A stretch of DNA of 64,000 nucleotides, taken from assembly GCA_947034885.2 (NCBI GenBank), contig OX344755.2:23505052-23569051 (forward strand), written 5' to 3'. The DNA comes from Thuidium tamariscinum. Lineage: Eukaryota > Streptophyta > Bryopsida > Hypnales > Thuidiaceae. Positions 1 to 12,700 of this stretch are shown piece by piece. The notes under the pieces were generated by a model. The model did no database searches, was not told the origin of the DNA, and saw only the letters and a program-made list of their open reading frames with translations. The translations under genes were made by a program, and so were the position numbers. The first letter of the stretch is position 1, and every line of letters begins with the position of its first letter.

Positions 1-1106
1 CTACAGATTGCTCCTCCGTTGCCTACAAATTGCAGCAAACGCAAAAAATCCAACAGAGCTCGAGCTTCGCTTTGAAAATGCAATTAGGGTTTCAAGGCTT
101 TCGACCCGATTCTCATCCGAAACCACTTATCATCCACGAATTTCATCCTACCCTACTGTTTGCATCTGATTCCCCAAATTCTGTGGCTACTTCTTACACC
201 TGGAGAGAAATATATGTGATACTCCGTATTAAAAGTACATTATTAACGAAATTTAGCGTTTGCAACCCTAATTACAAACTCTAACAATAAATGGCAACAA
301 TGTCGCTAATGTTACCAACAATAAATAGCAACGTGAACATTAATTGTCAACAAAGTTTTTACCAAAAAAAAATGAAAAAGGACCAAGAAGTTCACCATGC
401 TCTAAATAAATATCTAATATGAATAATAATTGTCAACTAAATGAGAATTAAAGCAACTTATATAACAAGATAAGTTTATTAGCCACTAAACATCGAGATG
501 TTGTCCAAAATTGACAATTGGAGAAAAATCATGAAGTACTATTTTGAAGAATATTTGGGACTTGATATACAAATAAATCTTCTAGACTTTCAGTTTTAGA
601 TTCCATCCATAGTTACATACAGTGAGATTCACCAATGCTATCACCAATATTTTTCTATAAGTTATAAAAAGAAACTTAAAATTCTTTCTAAATTCAATTA
701 TAAATAAAATATTGTCATTTTTAAAGTAATTTTTGTTGAAATGGATTTGAAATGAGGTTATCTTGATGTAGTGATTTTTTGAAAGTTTTTTATTTTTTAA
801 ATCAATGGCCTTAATTTTGCAAATCTAATTTTTCAACTAAAGTCAAAGTAATTTTGACTTGGTCAACCACTTGACACACTTCTACATTTGCTATTTTAGA
901 AAAATATAAGTGAACTTTGGTAACACCAAATTTAATCATGGGATAGGATAAAAACTTCATAAAGTATCTCAACAAATGAAAATGACTTTCATCAAATGAT
1001 CATAGAAAAGTAATTTTCAATCTATTCATCATCCAAAAGTTCGACATCAAAGAGCTCTAAGGTTAAAGTAGTGTAACTTTTTTAATTATTTATACTAGTG
1101 ACATCA
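1..1106. other. AT-rich left edge, mostly non-coding
   Basis: Apart from the possible exon fragment at 78-212, I see no gene here. The DNA is strongly AT-rich with scattered homopolymer runs. It lies outside the duplicated unit, whose left edge is at about 1107, where similarity to 23256 onward begins. No RNA gene or long repeat was recognised. Confidence 0.6.
78..212 (+). pseudogene. Possible TWD40-1-like first-exon fragment
   Basis: An ATG at 78 opens about 45 codons containing FRP, then a lysine, HPT and a downstream tryptophan, spaced like the start of plant TWD40-1 (a WD40 subunit of the TPLATE/TSET endocytic complex). After about 212 the sequence turns AT-rich and the similarity stops, so at most this is one exon or a detached fragment. 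The match rests on my memory of the family pattern and is weak. The alternative is a chance open frame. Confidence 0.25.
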
Positions 1107-4100
1107 AATTACAAAAGTCTTAGTATTTTTGAAATAATGAGATTAGTGTTGGATAAAAAATTGTCACATTTTATTGATTTCTACTAAAAAAATTGGTGGT
1201 GATACAAGTTTTATAGATGACATTAATTTAAATGCAAGAATAAATCTTTGCATGGTTATCTTCTAATCTCTCTATGCTTAAGTATTCTTTTGAATTTTTT
1301 CGCATATTTAAACTCACATACATGTTTGTTTAAATGCATTGTAACTTAGATCTATTTATCAATTAGTCTTAAGAAAAGATGATTTTCTACATATTCAAAG
1401 ATAAATTAGATGAACAAAAAATCATTTGTACAAAACATTGTTTACCCATCTCTTATCTACAATTCCACACACACACCACCTCTAGTCACCCATCTTGACG
1501 TGATTTGGCTTTTCATATTGGATGAAATTTTCTACCCAATGGACAAAAAAATTCAAAAATTTGGACGATTGCAAATAGAACGACCTTGAAAGTGTTGTAT
1601 GTGACCAATACTTGTCATATACAACATGTGACGTCAAACCAACAATTCAACACCAAAACCCAGAAATGTGTTTGATGGAACAACCTTATATGTAAATAGG
1701 AAATTTGCAAAATATAAAGAACCTTGCGCAAATTAACTTTGTGTAGGAATAGTCAATGTTGTCATACCTTTTGAAACATTGGTGTTTGTACTATTCAATT
1801 CAAACCCTCTTTGTTTGTATAAAATGTTTTTTTAAGTTGATTTTTTTTAAACAATAGGAGGGGTTTGAAGGCAAGGGAGGGTCATTCCAAGATCATTCTC
1901 CTTCCTATTCGTTGTGGTATCCAAAAACAATAAATTAGCCCATAATGGCTGAATTTTTGAATTTTTGAAAAAGAATTTTTTTTTAAAAAAAAATTCAAAA
2001 ATGACTTAAGAAACTTAGAACTTGTTTTGATATGAAAATCTTTTAACTACATCAAATTGTTGATGTAGAGCGTTCCTATAGTTCGGGAACTCAAAATAAC
2101 TTGTAACCTTCCAATGCCCTTCTAATGGAGGAAAAATCCATTTGAAATTAGAATTGTTAGCTTTGCACTCGATCAAGTGGCCTCCCTCAAACCTGACACT
2201 ATATAGGTCTTATATAGGTCTTATAGAATGCCCCCATATTTGTTGTTGTATATCTTTTTTATAAAGCATACATTGCAAAAGCTCTTTATTTGTTTTTATA
2301 AAGTTGTTAACAATCAATATGGTGCTTTTTTACCTTGATTTGCTTATCCAAATTAGGTAGTTGTCTAGTAAGGTAAGGTAGAAGGGAAAGAAAAAAAGCA
2401 TATTGATTGAGGATTTCTTCTATGCTAATCAAATTCTTTTCTAACAAATTTGAAGGAAAAAAGAAAAAAAGACACATGTCAAAAAGTTTTCTATCAATGG
2501 TGCAAATGGTATCCCAAATAAAGGCACAAAAGCCTTAATTTGGAATAGTATAGCTTATGCAATTTCCTAGAATGGCACAAAGTGTTCCACCATTTATAAC
2601 TTCATATTATTAAAAACAAAATTTTGTATACAAAAAATAGTGAATTGAAGTTGCCCTATACTAATTTTTCAACATTTGACACTATATAAATATTTTCAAT
2701 TATTGTACAAGAATGCACTACTTTTGAATTAAATAATATTGTAATTAGGACCCTTGAACCTCTATGTTGACAAATTGAAATGTTTTTAGGAATACTTGTT
2801 GACTTTGATGGCTTGTAAAGTAACTTTCTTGATGTAAAACAACCTAATTGTTAGGAAAATGTAATTTCATTGTTTTGTGTAATTTTAAATCAAATCCACT
2901 CTCCAACCACTCATTAAATTGTACAATAGAAATTTGAATTGGCACCAATTCATCATAAGACAATTTTTAGTCTTAAAGTAATACTTCATGGTTTAACTAT
3001 AGGGTCAATCCTTGAAGCCTGTACAAAATTAGCATCTCCTACCTTAGTTAGCAATGAGGATTCATGAGATGCTTCTTAACTATGAAATCACATGCATCAA
3101 TTCTCATTTTAAATTTCTACTTGTTGGTTGTTGAAGGTAGACCATGTATTGTGCCACTTGTGTCCTTTTTGATTTACAAGACATTAAAGTAGGTAAATCC
3201 AATACCAATCATTAACCTAATCCCATTCAAATGTAGGACCCTTGTTGATTTAGAATGAAAGTCTATGATGGTAGTTCATGTCTTAACTTCACAATAAGTT
3301 AAGTTAAAATATTTACTATGGTCATAGATTTTCATCCTAAAATCAATAACTAACCTACATTTCAATGGTATTAGGCCAAATGAATGGTTGGTATTGGGTT
3401 TGCCTCCCATAATAAAAGGCATTTTGTGGCTAGGGTAGAATGGTGGATTGATTCTTTCACCTTCAATCAAAGGTAAATGTAGAAATTGACCCTTGTTTTA
3501 AGCTTGGTTAATTTTGAATTTCTTCACTTCAAACAACTATTGACTTGGGGGCTTTGATTCCAAATATGAAAATTCCAAATTTTCAAATTTTATCATGAGT
3601 GGCAAATAAAAAGTTCCAATGTCTTCCACATGTATATGGTAACTACACCTAAAATTGCATAATAAGCTTTGTTGCATGATTGATATGTTGTAGAAAATGA
3701 CAACACTTTAAACACATCAATGAAGGACTATGAATCAAAATGTAAGTAGTTTTATAGTTTTGGGGTACATTGTGAATTAGTTACAAAGTTTCAAAGATGC
3801 AAGGTGTAGCCAGGTGCTAAAAGTATCATGTAGGTGACTCTAAAATCCATTTGATCCAAATCAAAAAATCATAGTAGTAGTTTTGAAATATGTCATAGAG
3901 AAGAAGTTAAAACAACAAAAAGTGTCTCCAAAATAAACCACTTGTAAGGTTGCCACCTCCACAATATCATAAATAAAGTTGCACACTATTCAAAATGGCT
4001 GTTAACTCTCCCCTACACTTGTCCTTGCAGTACACATCATTTTAGATGTTGCCCCTATTCATTTTCCCTTCAAAGATACGTGTTGATTTTTAGGAGTGCT

Positions 4101-4366
4101 TAGTTCATTTTAGGTGTAGTTACCCTAAACCGCAGACTTTGTAAGGTGCCTTTGGCATGTTGCATTTGCCACCCTCAGTGTATTGCAGTCACCTTCAATA
4201 AGTTTAGTACCTGCCTGCCTATTTGTAGGTTCAAAAAGAAAATTTGATTCCTCACTGCCTTTCCAATGCTTTTTCTTTCTGATAGAAAATCACTATTGAA
4301 TTCTCAGACATGCATTTTTATTAACCCTCCCTACAGCATAAATATTATGAGCTCAGATGCTGCAAG
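1107..4366. repeat. Left arm of duplicated unit, copy A
   Basis: This 3.3-kb AT-rich non-coding stretch is repeated in direct orientation at 23256-27368. The copies are easily aligned apart from small indels, a CACTA-type MITE and a TTAA element present only in copy B. No coding frame is conserved between the copies. Similarity ends abruptly after a shared gctgcaag (end 4366 in A, 27368 in B). Confidence 0.85.
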
Positions 4367-5881
4367 ATCCTAGAGTTAGAAGATGTGTTCATGTTTAGAG
4401 GATTTCCAGTGGCTTATGCTGAATATCCTCCACATCTCATTGGTGAACATCTTGGACTTGGATCCATCACCTTGTGGGCTATGCTGCTGATGTTTGTTGG
4501 TAATTTGAAACTCAATGCAAAGTTGGCAATCTCAGTGATGGAGGTCATTTATGAAGGTTGTAGGCATCACTAACAAGCAGCACCCTGATTTGGCTAAATT
4601 AGCTGAATTTCTACCCAATCGAAAAATCCTTGCACTACTAGTATTTAATGGAAAAGGGTTGTTAATGAAGACATTTTAACCAAAATTGCAACAAACAATA
4701 GAATTTGATAGCCAATATGCAACATCCTCCACCTTGAAATTAGTCAATTTAATTTGTATTCAGTACAATCAATAATCCTTCACAACTTACTTGCAAAATC
4801 TTCTCTTTTCAATTTTTTTTGATACTACTCACTCTTAAGGTAGCCAAAGTTTGTCTTGGAGGTAGCACATTGCACTAAATTCCATAAAGTAGGTAGCATA
4901 TTGCACTAAATTTCATAAACTAGTTTTGGGATCGGTTCTAATGAGATGTTTCTGAAGTTGCAAAGGAATTTTGCAAGCTCTCAAGCAAGTTTGGTGTGTT
5001 GTAACACTTGAAAAGAAGCTTGCAACTCCCTCCAAGAAACTATGACAATATTTTGGCAGCAGCAAATGGGTGACATGAAGGCTACAGAGCATTGAAAATT
5101 TGTCATGTTTTGCTTGCCTTATACACTTGACCACCTTAAGCTATTTCCACAAACCAAAAGTTAAATGAAGCTTTCCTATCTTCATTACATTTGCTTAGCC
5201 TCCAATTCTTTACCAAGACATGCATTCTCCTCCATCAAGCTTGACAAGGATGGCATGTTGCCTTCTGAGAGAGCTTTAAAAGAAGTCCACAAGTCTTTTT
5301 TCCAAATCCTAATAAGTGAATACACTAGAGATGGGGATTGCTCCAGAGTGTGCTAGTTGGCAATAATTGTCTTAAACCCTTAAACAATGTAAAAACTTTT
5401 GTCCAAAAGGCACTCCAAAATGGAATCATGCACATGCACAGGCTTGATTGGAGAGACAAAAAAATTGCATACGGTCCCAAATGCCTGGACAATGACTCTC
5501 TACTTGAAAGAGTTTGGGAAAACCTGGAAGCGCTAACCTACTCATGAAAGCAAGCTTTTTCACCTTGGATTTACAGTATAGGCTTCTTCTTGTGTTGATA
5601 CAAGGCATGAATTATAAGGTGGGTGATCTTGTCTCGGTTCAGTCAGACTCAAAGAGTGCAGAGTCCATTGACCGAATATGGACATGGAAAAGCCAAAATC
5701 TTGGCATTTTACCCACACGAGCTCTAAAGAAAAATTTAATATTTTTTGCAGTCTCATACTTTGAACAACAGGGTGGAGGACCAGTGTAAGTTCAACAATG
5801 TCTTTTAGTTCATTGCATTTTAGGGGTGCGTAAATTTTGACTTTTCCAACATAAGTAAACATCTCGGTGACAAGTGCAACA
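4367..5881. other. Copy-A-specific segment, no recognised gene
   Basis: This part of copy A is replaced by unrelated DNA (27369-27769) in copy B. It holds short open frames on both strands, for example 62 codons from 4385 and 91 codons from 5514 on the + strand. I cannot assign any of them to a family and they lack support from a second copy. It may be an insertion or DNA lost from copy B. Confidence 0.5.
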
Positions 5882-6436
5882 ACTTCTCTACACGTGCATG
5901 CAATTGCCGATCCACCCAACAACAGTGTGATGGCTTACGAGCTTGAAGACTTTGCTCCTACAACCCACTTGCTAAAGGACGGCCGAACCACCTGGCTGTG
6001 TTTCCCCTTTCCCTGAAATCAACAACTCGTCAAGATGCAAGGTTCGAAGCAGGGAGATCTGTTTCCTTCCGGTGCTGTTCTCCAAGCTTATTCTGCTGAA
6101 GGTTTCAGGTGGAGAGTGTATAATTTGTTGCCAGTGGAAGGATTCCAGCCGAGCTGGATGGATTGATTGGAACCGTTGAACTTTGCCGCCCTTGTATGGC
6201 CACTAGGACCCGCTGCTCCAGAAGGTTTGGGTGGAAATGATTTGTGGAGAATTCTTACACTTGCTCTTAATTGGCACATGCTGGTGAAACAGGTGCTTCC
6301 ATTCAAGCTGACGAAGAGGCTCCACGGGAACCCGGCTTATTGAGTGGAAAATTGATGTTAGAGCGAGGTTTATGAAGCACATGTATGCGGTAAGTTTCTT
6401 CTCTAAGAGTTCCCTGACTTGAAACTTGACCTTGCG

Positions 6437-6765
6437 CATTAGAGAAAATTTGGAATCTCCACAGGGTTGTCTAACTTTGACAAGCTGGTCTATATAAAGA
6501 ACTCGATTTCTGACAAAAGATGCGGTTCAGCTTGTGTGCATATCTTCACTCGCAAGCAAAATATGTCAATTTTTTTACAGCTTTCGTCCAATTAAACTCA
6601 AGATCTCGTATTTCAAGGCTCTGATGTTTGGCTGCACTGTTGAGCATATAACATTTGTACATCAAAGTTAGAGGAAAAATTCTTCCTCATGGTAAATAAA
6701 TGTAATCAAGGGTCCCTTCCACCACTTCTTAGTGGGCCTATCGAGAGTCCAGATTTTCTCTAATA
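6437..6765. mobile_element. MITE with CATTAGAGAAAA inverted ends (copy 1)
   Basis: The left end begins CATTAGAGAAAAT and the right end is the imperfect reverse complement, ending in ATTTTCTCTAATA. Internal blocks, including a tctgacaaa stretch and a ggtcccttcc stretch, are shared with the element at 41879-42252. The two therefore belong to one non-autonomous family. There is no coding capacity, and a target duplication was not resolved. Confidence 0.75.
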
Positions 6766-7294
6766 TCTGTCAAGTGAGCTCAGTGAATTTTCTCAAGAGC
6801 ATTGCTTTTATAGTACCTGAATTGTGATTCACACCGTTGACTGCAATTGTATCAGAATATGAGTCAGATTTGTAGCGACCTGTGTTACTGCACGACGAGT
6901 AAAATTTCCGTTGCACTCTAAATTTGAGCCTCAAGAACTGCTCATGGGTCTGTAATAAATAGATTTGTCAACCATCATATATGATCATGTAGCTTGATCT
7001 GTGATCGCTATCAGAGATGTTTTGCAGTCGACTGTGAAGGTTGTTTCTGAGCAGCATTGACAGGAGCCACACTGGAGTTCTCTTTTCGTTCTTTTATCAA
7101 GAAATTAGTGACCTACTCACCCCTAAACCAACGTTCTACCGTTCTTGGCTGTGATGCAGGCCAGTTTGCGAACTTGCCTTCACTGATAGAATCTCGTGAT
7201 CGGCTCACTGATAACTAACTAACTACAAGTAAATGACTTGAAATTTTTCCCCAGGGAAGGGAGAGACGTGGCGGGTGATACGACCTTGATTAAG

Positions 7295-7350
7295 AACATA
7301 TCTTTGAAATAAAACAAAAACAAAACAAAACAAAAACATATCTTTGAAAT
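7295..7350. repeat. 16-bp direct repeat around a CAAAA tract
   Basis: The 16-mer AACATATCTTTGAAAT occurs at 7295-7310 and again at 7335-7350, separated by a 24-bp A-rich (CAAAA)n tract. Copy B (near 28378) has one 16-mer and no tract. This is the pattern of a target-primed retro-insertion retaining only its A-rich tail, or of a replication slip. Confidence 0.7.
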
Positions 7351-8394
7351 TTCTTTTCTTGAAAGATAGATAGTATGTTTGAGATAACTGCGGTTAGTTT
7401 ACTGTACATTTTCCCATACCTTAGCAAAAGTAAGTGCCTAAAGCGTGTTAGAATCAGTGACACTCTCCCAAGTGAAAAATCATCAGGAGAGAAAATCAGA
7501 ACTCTTTCCCAGATGTTTCCATAGTCGTAGGGGAGAAAATGATTCCCCCTGTCTCTCATGTTCACCACGGGGATGAGGAAAAACAATTACGAATTAAGTA
7601 GGGAGCCAACCACCAGTTTTGACAAGATATATCGAGAGAGCAGCCAACACTCTTGCAATGCAACTAAGCAGCACGGGATGGAATGAAGATCCAGGAGACC
7701 GATATTTTCTAGGAAAATATAACATTTTGGAGTGGATTCGAGTGAAAAATAGCTAATCATTGAGACCAATTTGTTGAAAATGAGATATTTAATTCAATTT
7801 TTCTCTGTAAAACAGTACGTGCATGCAAGCAAAAATTTCCACAAGTTCTGAAGATTGAAAGATTTGCGCATTAAAACCGTGGAGCAATCACATGAACTTA
7901 GTGACTACTAAAAGATGTTTCGTAACTGCATGTTATGAGTCACAAGAAACTACTCAGGGTGTCCCTATACCCTAAACCTTTATACTTGTTAGCTTGATAT
8001 GTAAAAAAATCTCATACACATTAAAAAAAATCTAGAACCCTTTCTAGATCTTCAAAGAGAAATGTTAGATGTTAACAGGCGTTACGTATACTAATTCTCA
8101 ATAACATGCGTTGGAAATATACCTTGTTATGTGTTAGAAGAGCCAGAAATTTGATAAGTTCAGTAGGTACCATTTGTTACATGGTATGACTTTGTATTTG
8201 TTAGAAAACTTCTACTCCCGGAGTGCCTGTAACACATATTATGGTTTGACTGTAGAAGTATTCCCGAATATCCTTGGGGAGCTCGATCGTCGATCACGGA
8301 GTCCCAGGTCTTATGCTGCGGTCCACTTGCCAAGCTGTTTTCCATGCACGGTCAGTCACTGACAGCAGGGTAGCGCGGCAGGCTGCGCGAGATC

Positions 8395-9702
8395 TTGGAT
8401 CCACCACCACGCCCAGACACGATCCTCCACCCCGCCAAGCCACGAGAATCTTGTGAATCATGTAGACAGGTGATAACTTACAAAAACGGTAGTGTTTCCG
8501 TATCATTTGTTTAAGAGAAAAACAGAAACAGCATAAAATCGGTAGTGTATTTTAGCTCTGGACAACTTGTTGCTGACAGATTCTTCTGTTGGTCTCGTGC
8601 GGAGCCAAACTTAGTCCAGACGAACGTCGTTATGCTACCAAGGTGACAACTGAAGTAAGCAATTAGTCAATCAGCGCGCAGGCATTTGCGCTGAATATCC
8701 AAGAACGAGTTGTACGTGACCGCATTTGAATACAATAAAGTAATAAGGGTCACGAGAGTTCCAATACCAGTAGGTATTGTAAGATGGCCTGTATACTTGT
8801 GCATCCGCCAACAAGATGTACAACAACTCTAGATGTGCGGTAACTGTAACCAGTATTCAGACTTGTTGCCATGGATGGCGTCTGGTGGTACACAGGTACT
8901 GTACATGGAGCCACTGTACTGTACAGAGCATGTAGCGACGGTTTTTGGGACCCCCCTGCCCAGAGTCCCCGCCTGGCTGGAAGATGATTGTGTTCTGTTT
9001 TCAGTCCACAGAGTTCGAGATGTGTCTCGGAGGGCCAAATGAACTTACAGAGGTCTCTGCAATTCCTGGTGGACAGGCATAACCCTCGCGTGTGCTTGGC
9101 TTCTCTGAGCTCCGAGCTCTGGTCCTGTTTAGAGTTGGCTGCTTGACTTGAGACGAACTCACGAGAGCTGTGTTTGTGGTACAGTGAGGGCCGGTTTCAA
9201 AGCTCTTGCACCCTTGTGTGGCTGCTAGCTCACATCGGGTGAGCAGACTCCCCCTTCTGCTTGAGTCTTCACTTCATTTTGCTTTTACAGGGCTGATTCT
9301 TTTTGCGTAGTCCGAGTGGTCGCTGTATCGATCCTTCCCCCCTCACGCTTAGTCTGGATGAAACACGAGGTACACACTGCACACGATCTGTTGCAAGAAC
9401 TTCGCTTGGTACACATGCAGTGACGAGTTGCAAGCACCTGATCGATAGCTTGCTGCTTGGATCTGCATAGTGGCCTTCTATTCTAGCTTGGTAAAGACGT
9501 TTGAAGGTTGGTGACTGCGCTGTGTAACTCGGGAAGTACGTGGGTGAGGTCTTTGGATTGCTTAGCACGGGTGGGGTCGTCGGGGTTCGGAGGACCCAAC
9601 CTGACACGGTTGCAAGCGTCGATCATTTCTGATCATCGCACCTTCTGTTTGTTCGTGAGATTTTGCAGTGACGAGCTCTGCGTCGGGGTAGCCAAGGGCA
9701 AG
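8395..9702. promoter_or_regulatory. Upstream/leader region of ROCO-A
   Basis: The last 900 bp, approximately, before the ROCO-A ATG align with the region before the ROCO-B ATG (about 32250-33127). Several open frames run through it but are not preserved in the other copy. It probably contains the promoter and 5' untranslated leader. An open frame continues upstream of the ATG at 9703, but the upstream codons diverge between the copies while the sequence from the ATG is conserved. Confidence 0.45.
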
Positions 9703-12700
9703 ATGAGGAGGGTGTTGGCTTTTCTGGTGTGGCTGTTTAGCTTCTGGACTTGGAAAGATTTCTTCCTTCGTTGGCTTCGGAGGTCTCCATTCCATCCTGC
9801 CAGCGGAGAGACTGCAGGGTCGGAGCCTTTGCCTTTCCAGGATGGGTCCCCAGAGTCGGAGTGGGCACGGTTACTTTCTTCCTTACCCGAAGATGAACGA
9901 TGGTGCAGTAAATTGCAGATTGATGGAGACTCTGGTGTTTTAATGATCTTTGGACCGAGTTGGGAAAACTGCTGTCACACTGACATGCAAGCAGGCTATT
10001 GTGAGTTTCTTGGAGCGGTTGCTTCATCAGAAATTGTGTTTCCTGAAGCTTTGGTTGTAGTTCTGCAGGGGGATGATTCTTTGAAACATATGGAAGCATT
10101 TGCACACGCACTCCGCCAATCTGGCAATGCTCTCTCAGAACTCCAGCTAGAATGTTGGAGCGTATCTGCAATCCCATGTGCCAAATGTCTCTCCAATGCG
10201 CTGCTCGGAAATGATGCTATTCAAGATCTCCGCCTTGGTTTTTTTTATCTAAATGGGAAGATGAGTCAAGAGGACACTACGGAGTTCATGGCTGTTGTTA
10301 CTGTACCCCACATTCTCCGAAATCTCAAAGGATTTACAATCCATGTTTATGATTATTGTTCTGACTGGGATGGCAAACAGCTGACGCAGCCATTCAATAG
10401 CCCTGACAGTGTCCTTGAAGAATTCGGAATTATTCACGTAGTATCTGATGCTCAGCTTCAACATATAAGTGGTGTACTTGCCAAAAATACATCCCTCAAT
10501 ACACTCACATTTGGTAATATTAATTTACGTCATGTTGATTTTGGTACTGTTGATGGTGAGAAGATGAATGAACTCTCGAGAGGATACACTAGCATAGCAT
10601 TGGCATTGTGTTCCAACCGATCTCTTCAAGTCCTCCGTTGTGAACTCTCTAGTAGCATGGAGTTGAAGGCATTGTTGGATCCATTGATGCCCAAAGCCAA
10701 CAATCTCCAGTCCAATACCACCCTCACCCATATAGTACTATGTGGATCTGTGGGAGGAAAAGAGGGGATTAGAATCTTAAGTGACATGCTTCGCACCAAC
10801 ATATCCTTGTTGGATTTATCTCTCTTGGAACTTTTTGAATTATGTTCTGAAGATGTAGAAGCGAGTGAAAATGTTTTAGCCATCTTGGAAGCTCTCAACA
10901 CTAACAAATGCTTGAAGAGCATTAGTTTCCAATCATGTTCAGGAGTTGGTGGTTACAAAGTGCTTGGAGCAATGATGGACTTGTTATTGGAGAATCATTG
11001 CATCGAAGACATTGACTTAGAGGGCACACCTTTCGATGAGGCAGGAGATGCAGAATATGTATACTCTGCATTATCAAAGAGAAAGAGTATGAAATTGTGG
11101 GATATTGTACAAGACATGGCAAATGTGAAACCCACATCTGGGCGAATATTCTTGTGTGGAGAACCATTTGCTGGTACGCTATGCATATCCAAGTTTTTAT
11201 ACATAAATGCATGATTCTAGCTTTTCATTTATTGCTATTTGAAATTGAAATGATTACTAAGATTGTCTAAAATTAGAATATTAATTTTATGAATAAATTA
11301 GACACATGTGTAGCTATCAATATGCAACTTTCTAAATTATCCTTTGATTTTAATTATGCGATAGATCACAAGATTTGTGGAGATAGCTCATGAAGTTTTT
11401 AGAGTAGATGTTGGTTGTTCTACTTTTTATTGGATAGATTTTTTCTAACAGTGTAATGAGAGTCACATTTGAGGTTCGTTAAAAAATAAAACACTTTGCA
11501 TATACCTTAAACTCTTAGAAGCTTATGTTTCTTAAATGAATATATTGTTTTGGTTGAATACTTGAATTGACATGTATCCAAATATGTATCTTTGAATCAT
11601 TCTATTTTTAATAATGAAAAGATGGCTAGATGGCTCCAATGAGATTGATTCACAAATTTCATAGGTCATCAACTCACCATTAAGCAAAAAAATCAAATTT
11701 ATGAAGTTGTTCTCAAAATGTGTCTTTTAAAGTTTCAAGAAAAATATAAGTATTGCTAATTCTTGGAGGGTTGCTATTATGTGAGCATAAAAGTGTGAGC
11801 CTATGAGCCTAGAAGACTATACATCTATGATATAAGTGTCTATACTATAGTAATTTTCTATGTTAATAGTGTATATATGCTATAAGCACCTATATTATAG
11901 GTGTTTATGTTATAAACACCTTCAAATGGTTGCATATACATACTTATCTATATGCTCAAGGCTCACATGCTCACACTTTCATGCTCACATACTAGCACCG
12001 TTGCTAATTCTTGTTGCATATTTGAACATTGTCATTGTTAAAGTTGATTTCATTCACTATTACATAAAAATTATACTTGCATTGTTAAAAAATATATCTC
12101 ATGAAGCAACTCCATTCCTTCCTTTGGAAGTCTAGACCTATTTTGAGACAAAGAGAGAAAGAATATTACAAGCAAGGTATTATAATTGAGTAGATTGATT
12201 TGAAATTGAATATATATTGCTTTAAAGGTTTTTTCCTAAATAATTCTATTGTTTAGTACATGTCAAGGGATTTGTATGTTTTCCATATTAATTTTTGAAG
12301 ACAAGACTTCACCTTTGAGAAGGATTGAATAAATTTGTTTCGGGATTAATAATGCATAATCTTGTTATCAATGAGATGTTTTATTTAAAATCTTTAAGAA
12401 TTTTTTTGATTATTTATTATGCTATTTTAGGATCATTGCAGTAAACACCAATCCCATTTCCTATCATAATGTGAACCACTTTTATATTGTTCACTATAAC
12501 TTTTGGAGATTAAGCCTATTGAACATAAATTTTTTATTGAAAATACCTAACTTCATCACTTTATATTTGAAAATCATTTTTGTTGAGTCATCATAGGATG
12601 TAGTTTACAACAATTACTACGTTAAAGGGAAAAAATTTAATTATTTATAAACAAAGTTTTCAAGGTCTGTATGTATAGGTGTAAAACATATAACTTTCCA

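Larger units (their letters stand above)
5882..8394. repeat. Right arm of duplicated unit, copy A (upstream of ROCO-A)
   Basis: This region aligns with 27770-29643. It is richer in G+C than its surroundings but contains no frame I recognise. Copy B lacks about 850 bp of it (roughly 6376-7228) and carries a 40-bp palindromic filler there. The segment includes a MITE at 6437-6765, a 16-bp direct repeat around a CAAAA tract near 7295-7350, and a GC-rich block containing GATCGTCGATC near 8280. Confidence 0.75.

Noticed and set aside
5560-5922. 120-codon - strand frame in the copy-A-specific segment
   Set aside because: No family was recognised and it overlaps an equally plausible + strand frame, so it cannot be supported as a gene.
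9508-9702. Longer N-terminus for ROCO-A (65 extra codons)
   Set aside because: The upstream extension begins at a TTG, and its translation is not conserved in ROCO-B, where the open frame also begins at a TTG. The first shared ATG is at 9703/33128.
11174-11214. ROCO exon 1 read through to a stop shortly after the P-loop start
   Set aside because: This is intron sequence. A GT donor at 11174 and an AG acceptor before 13326 restore GKT and the frame in both copies.
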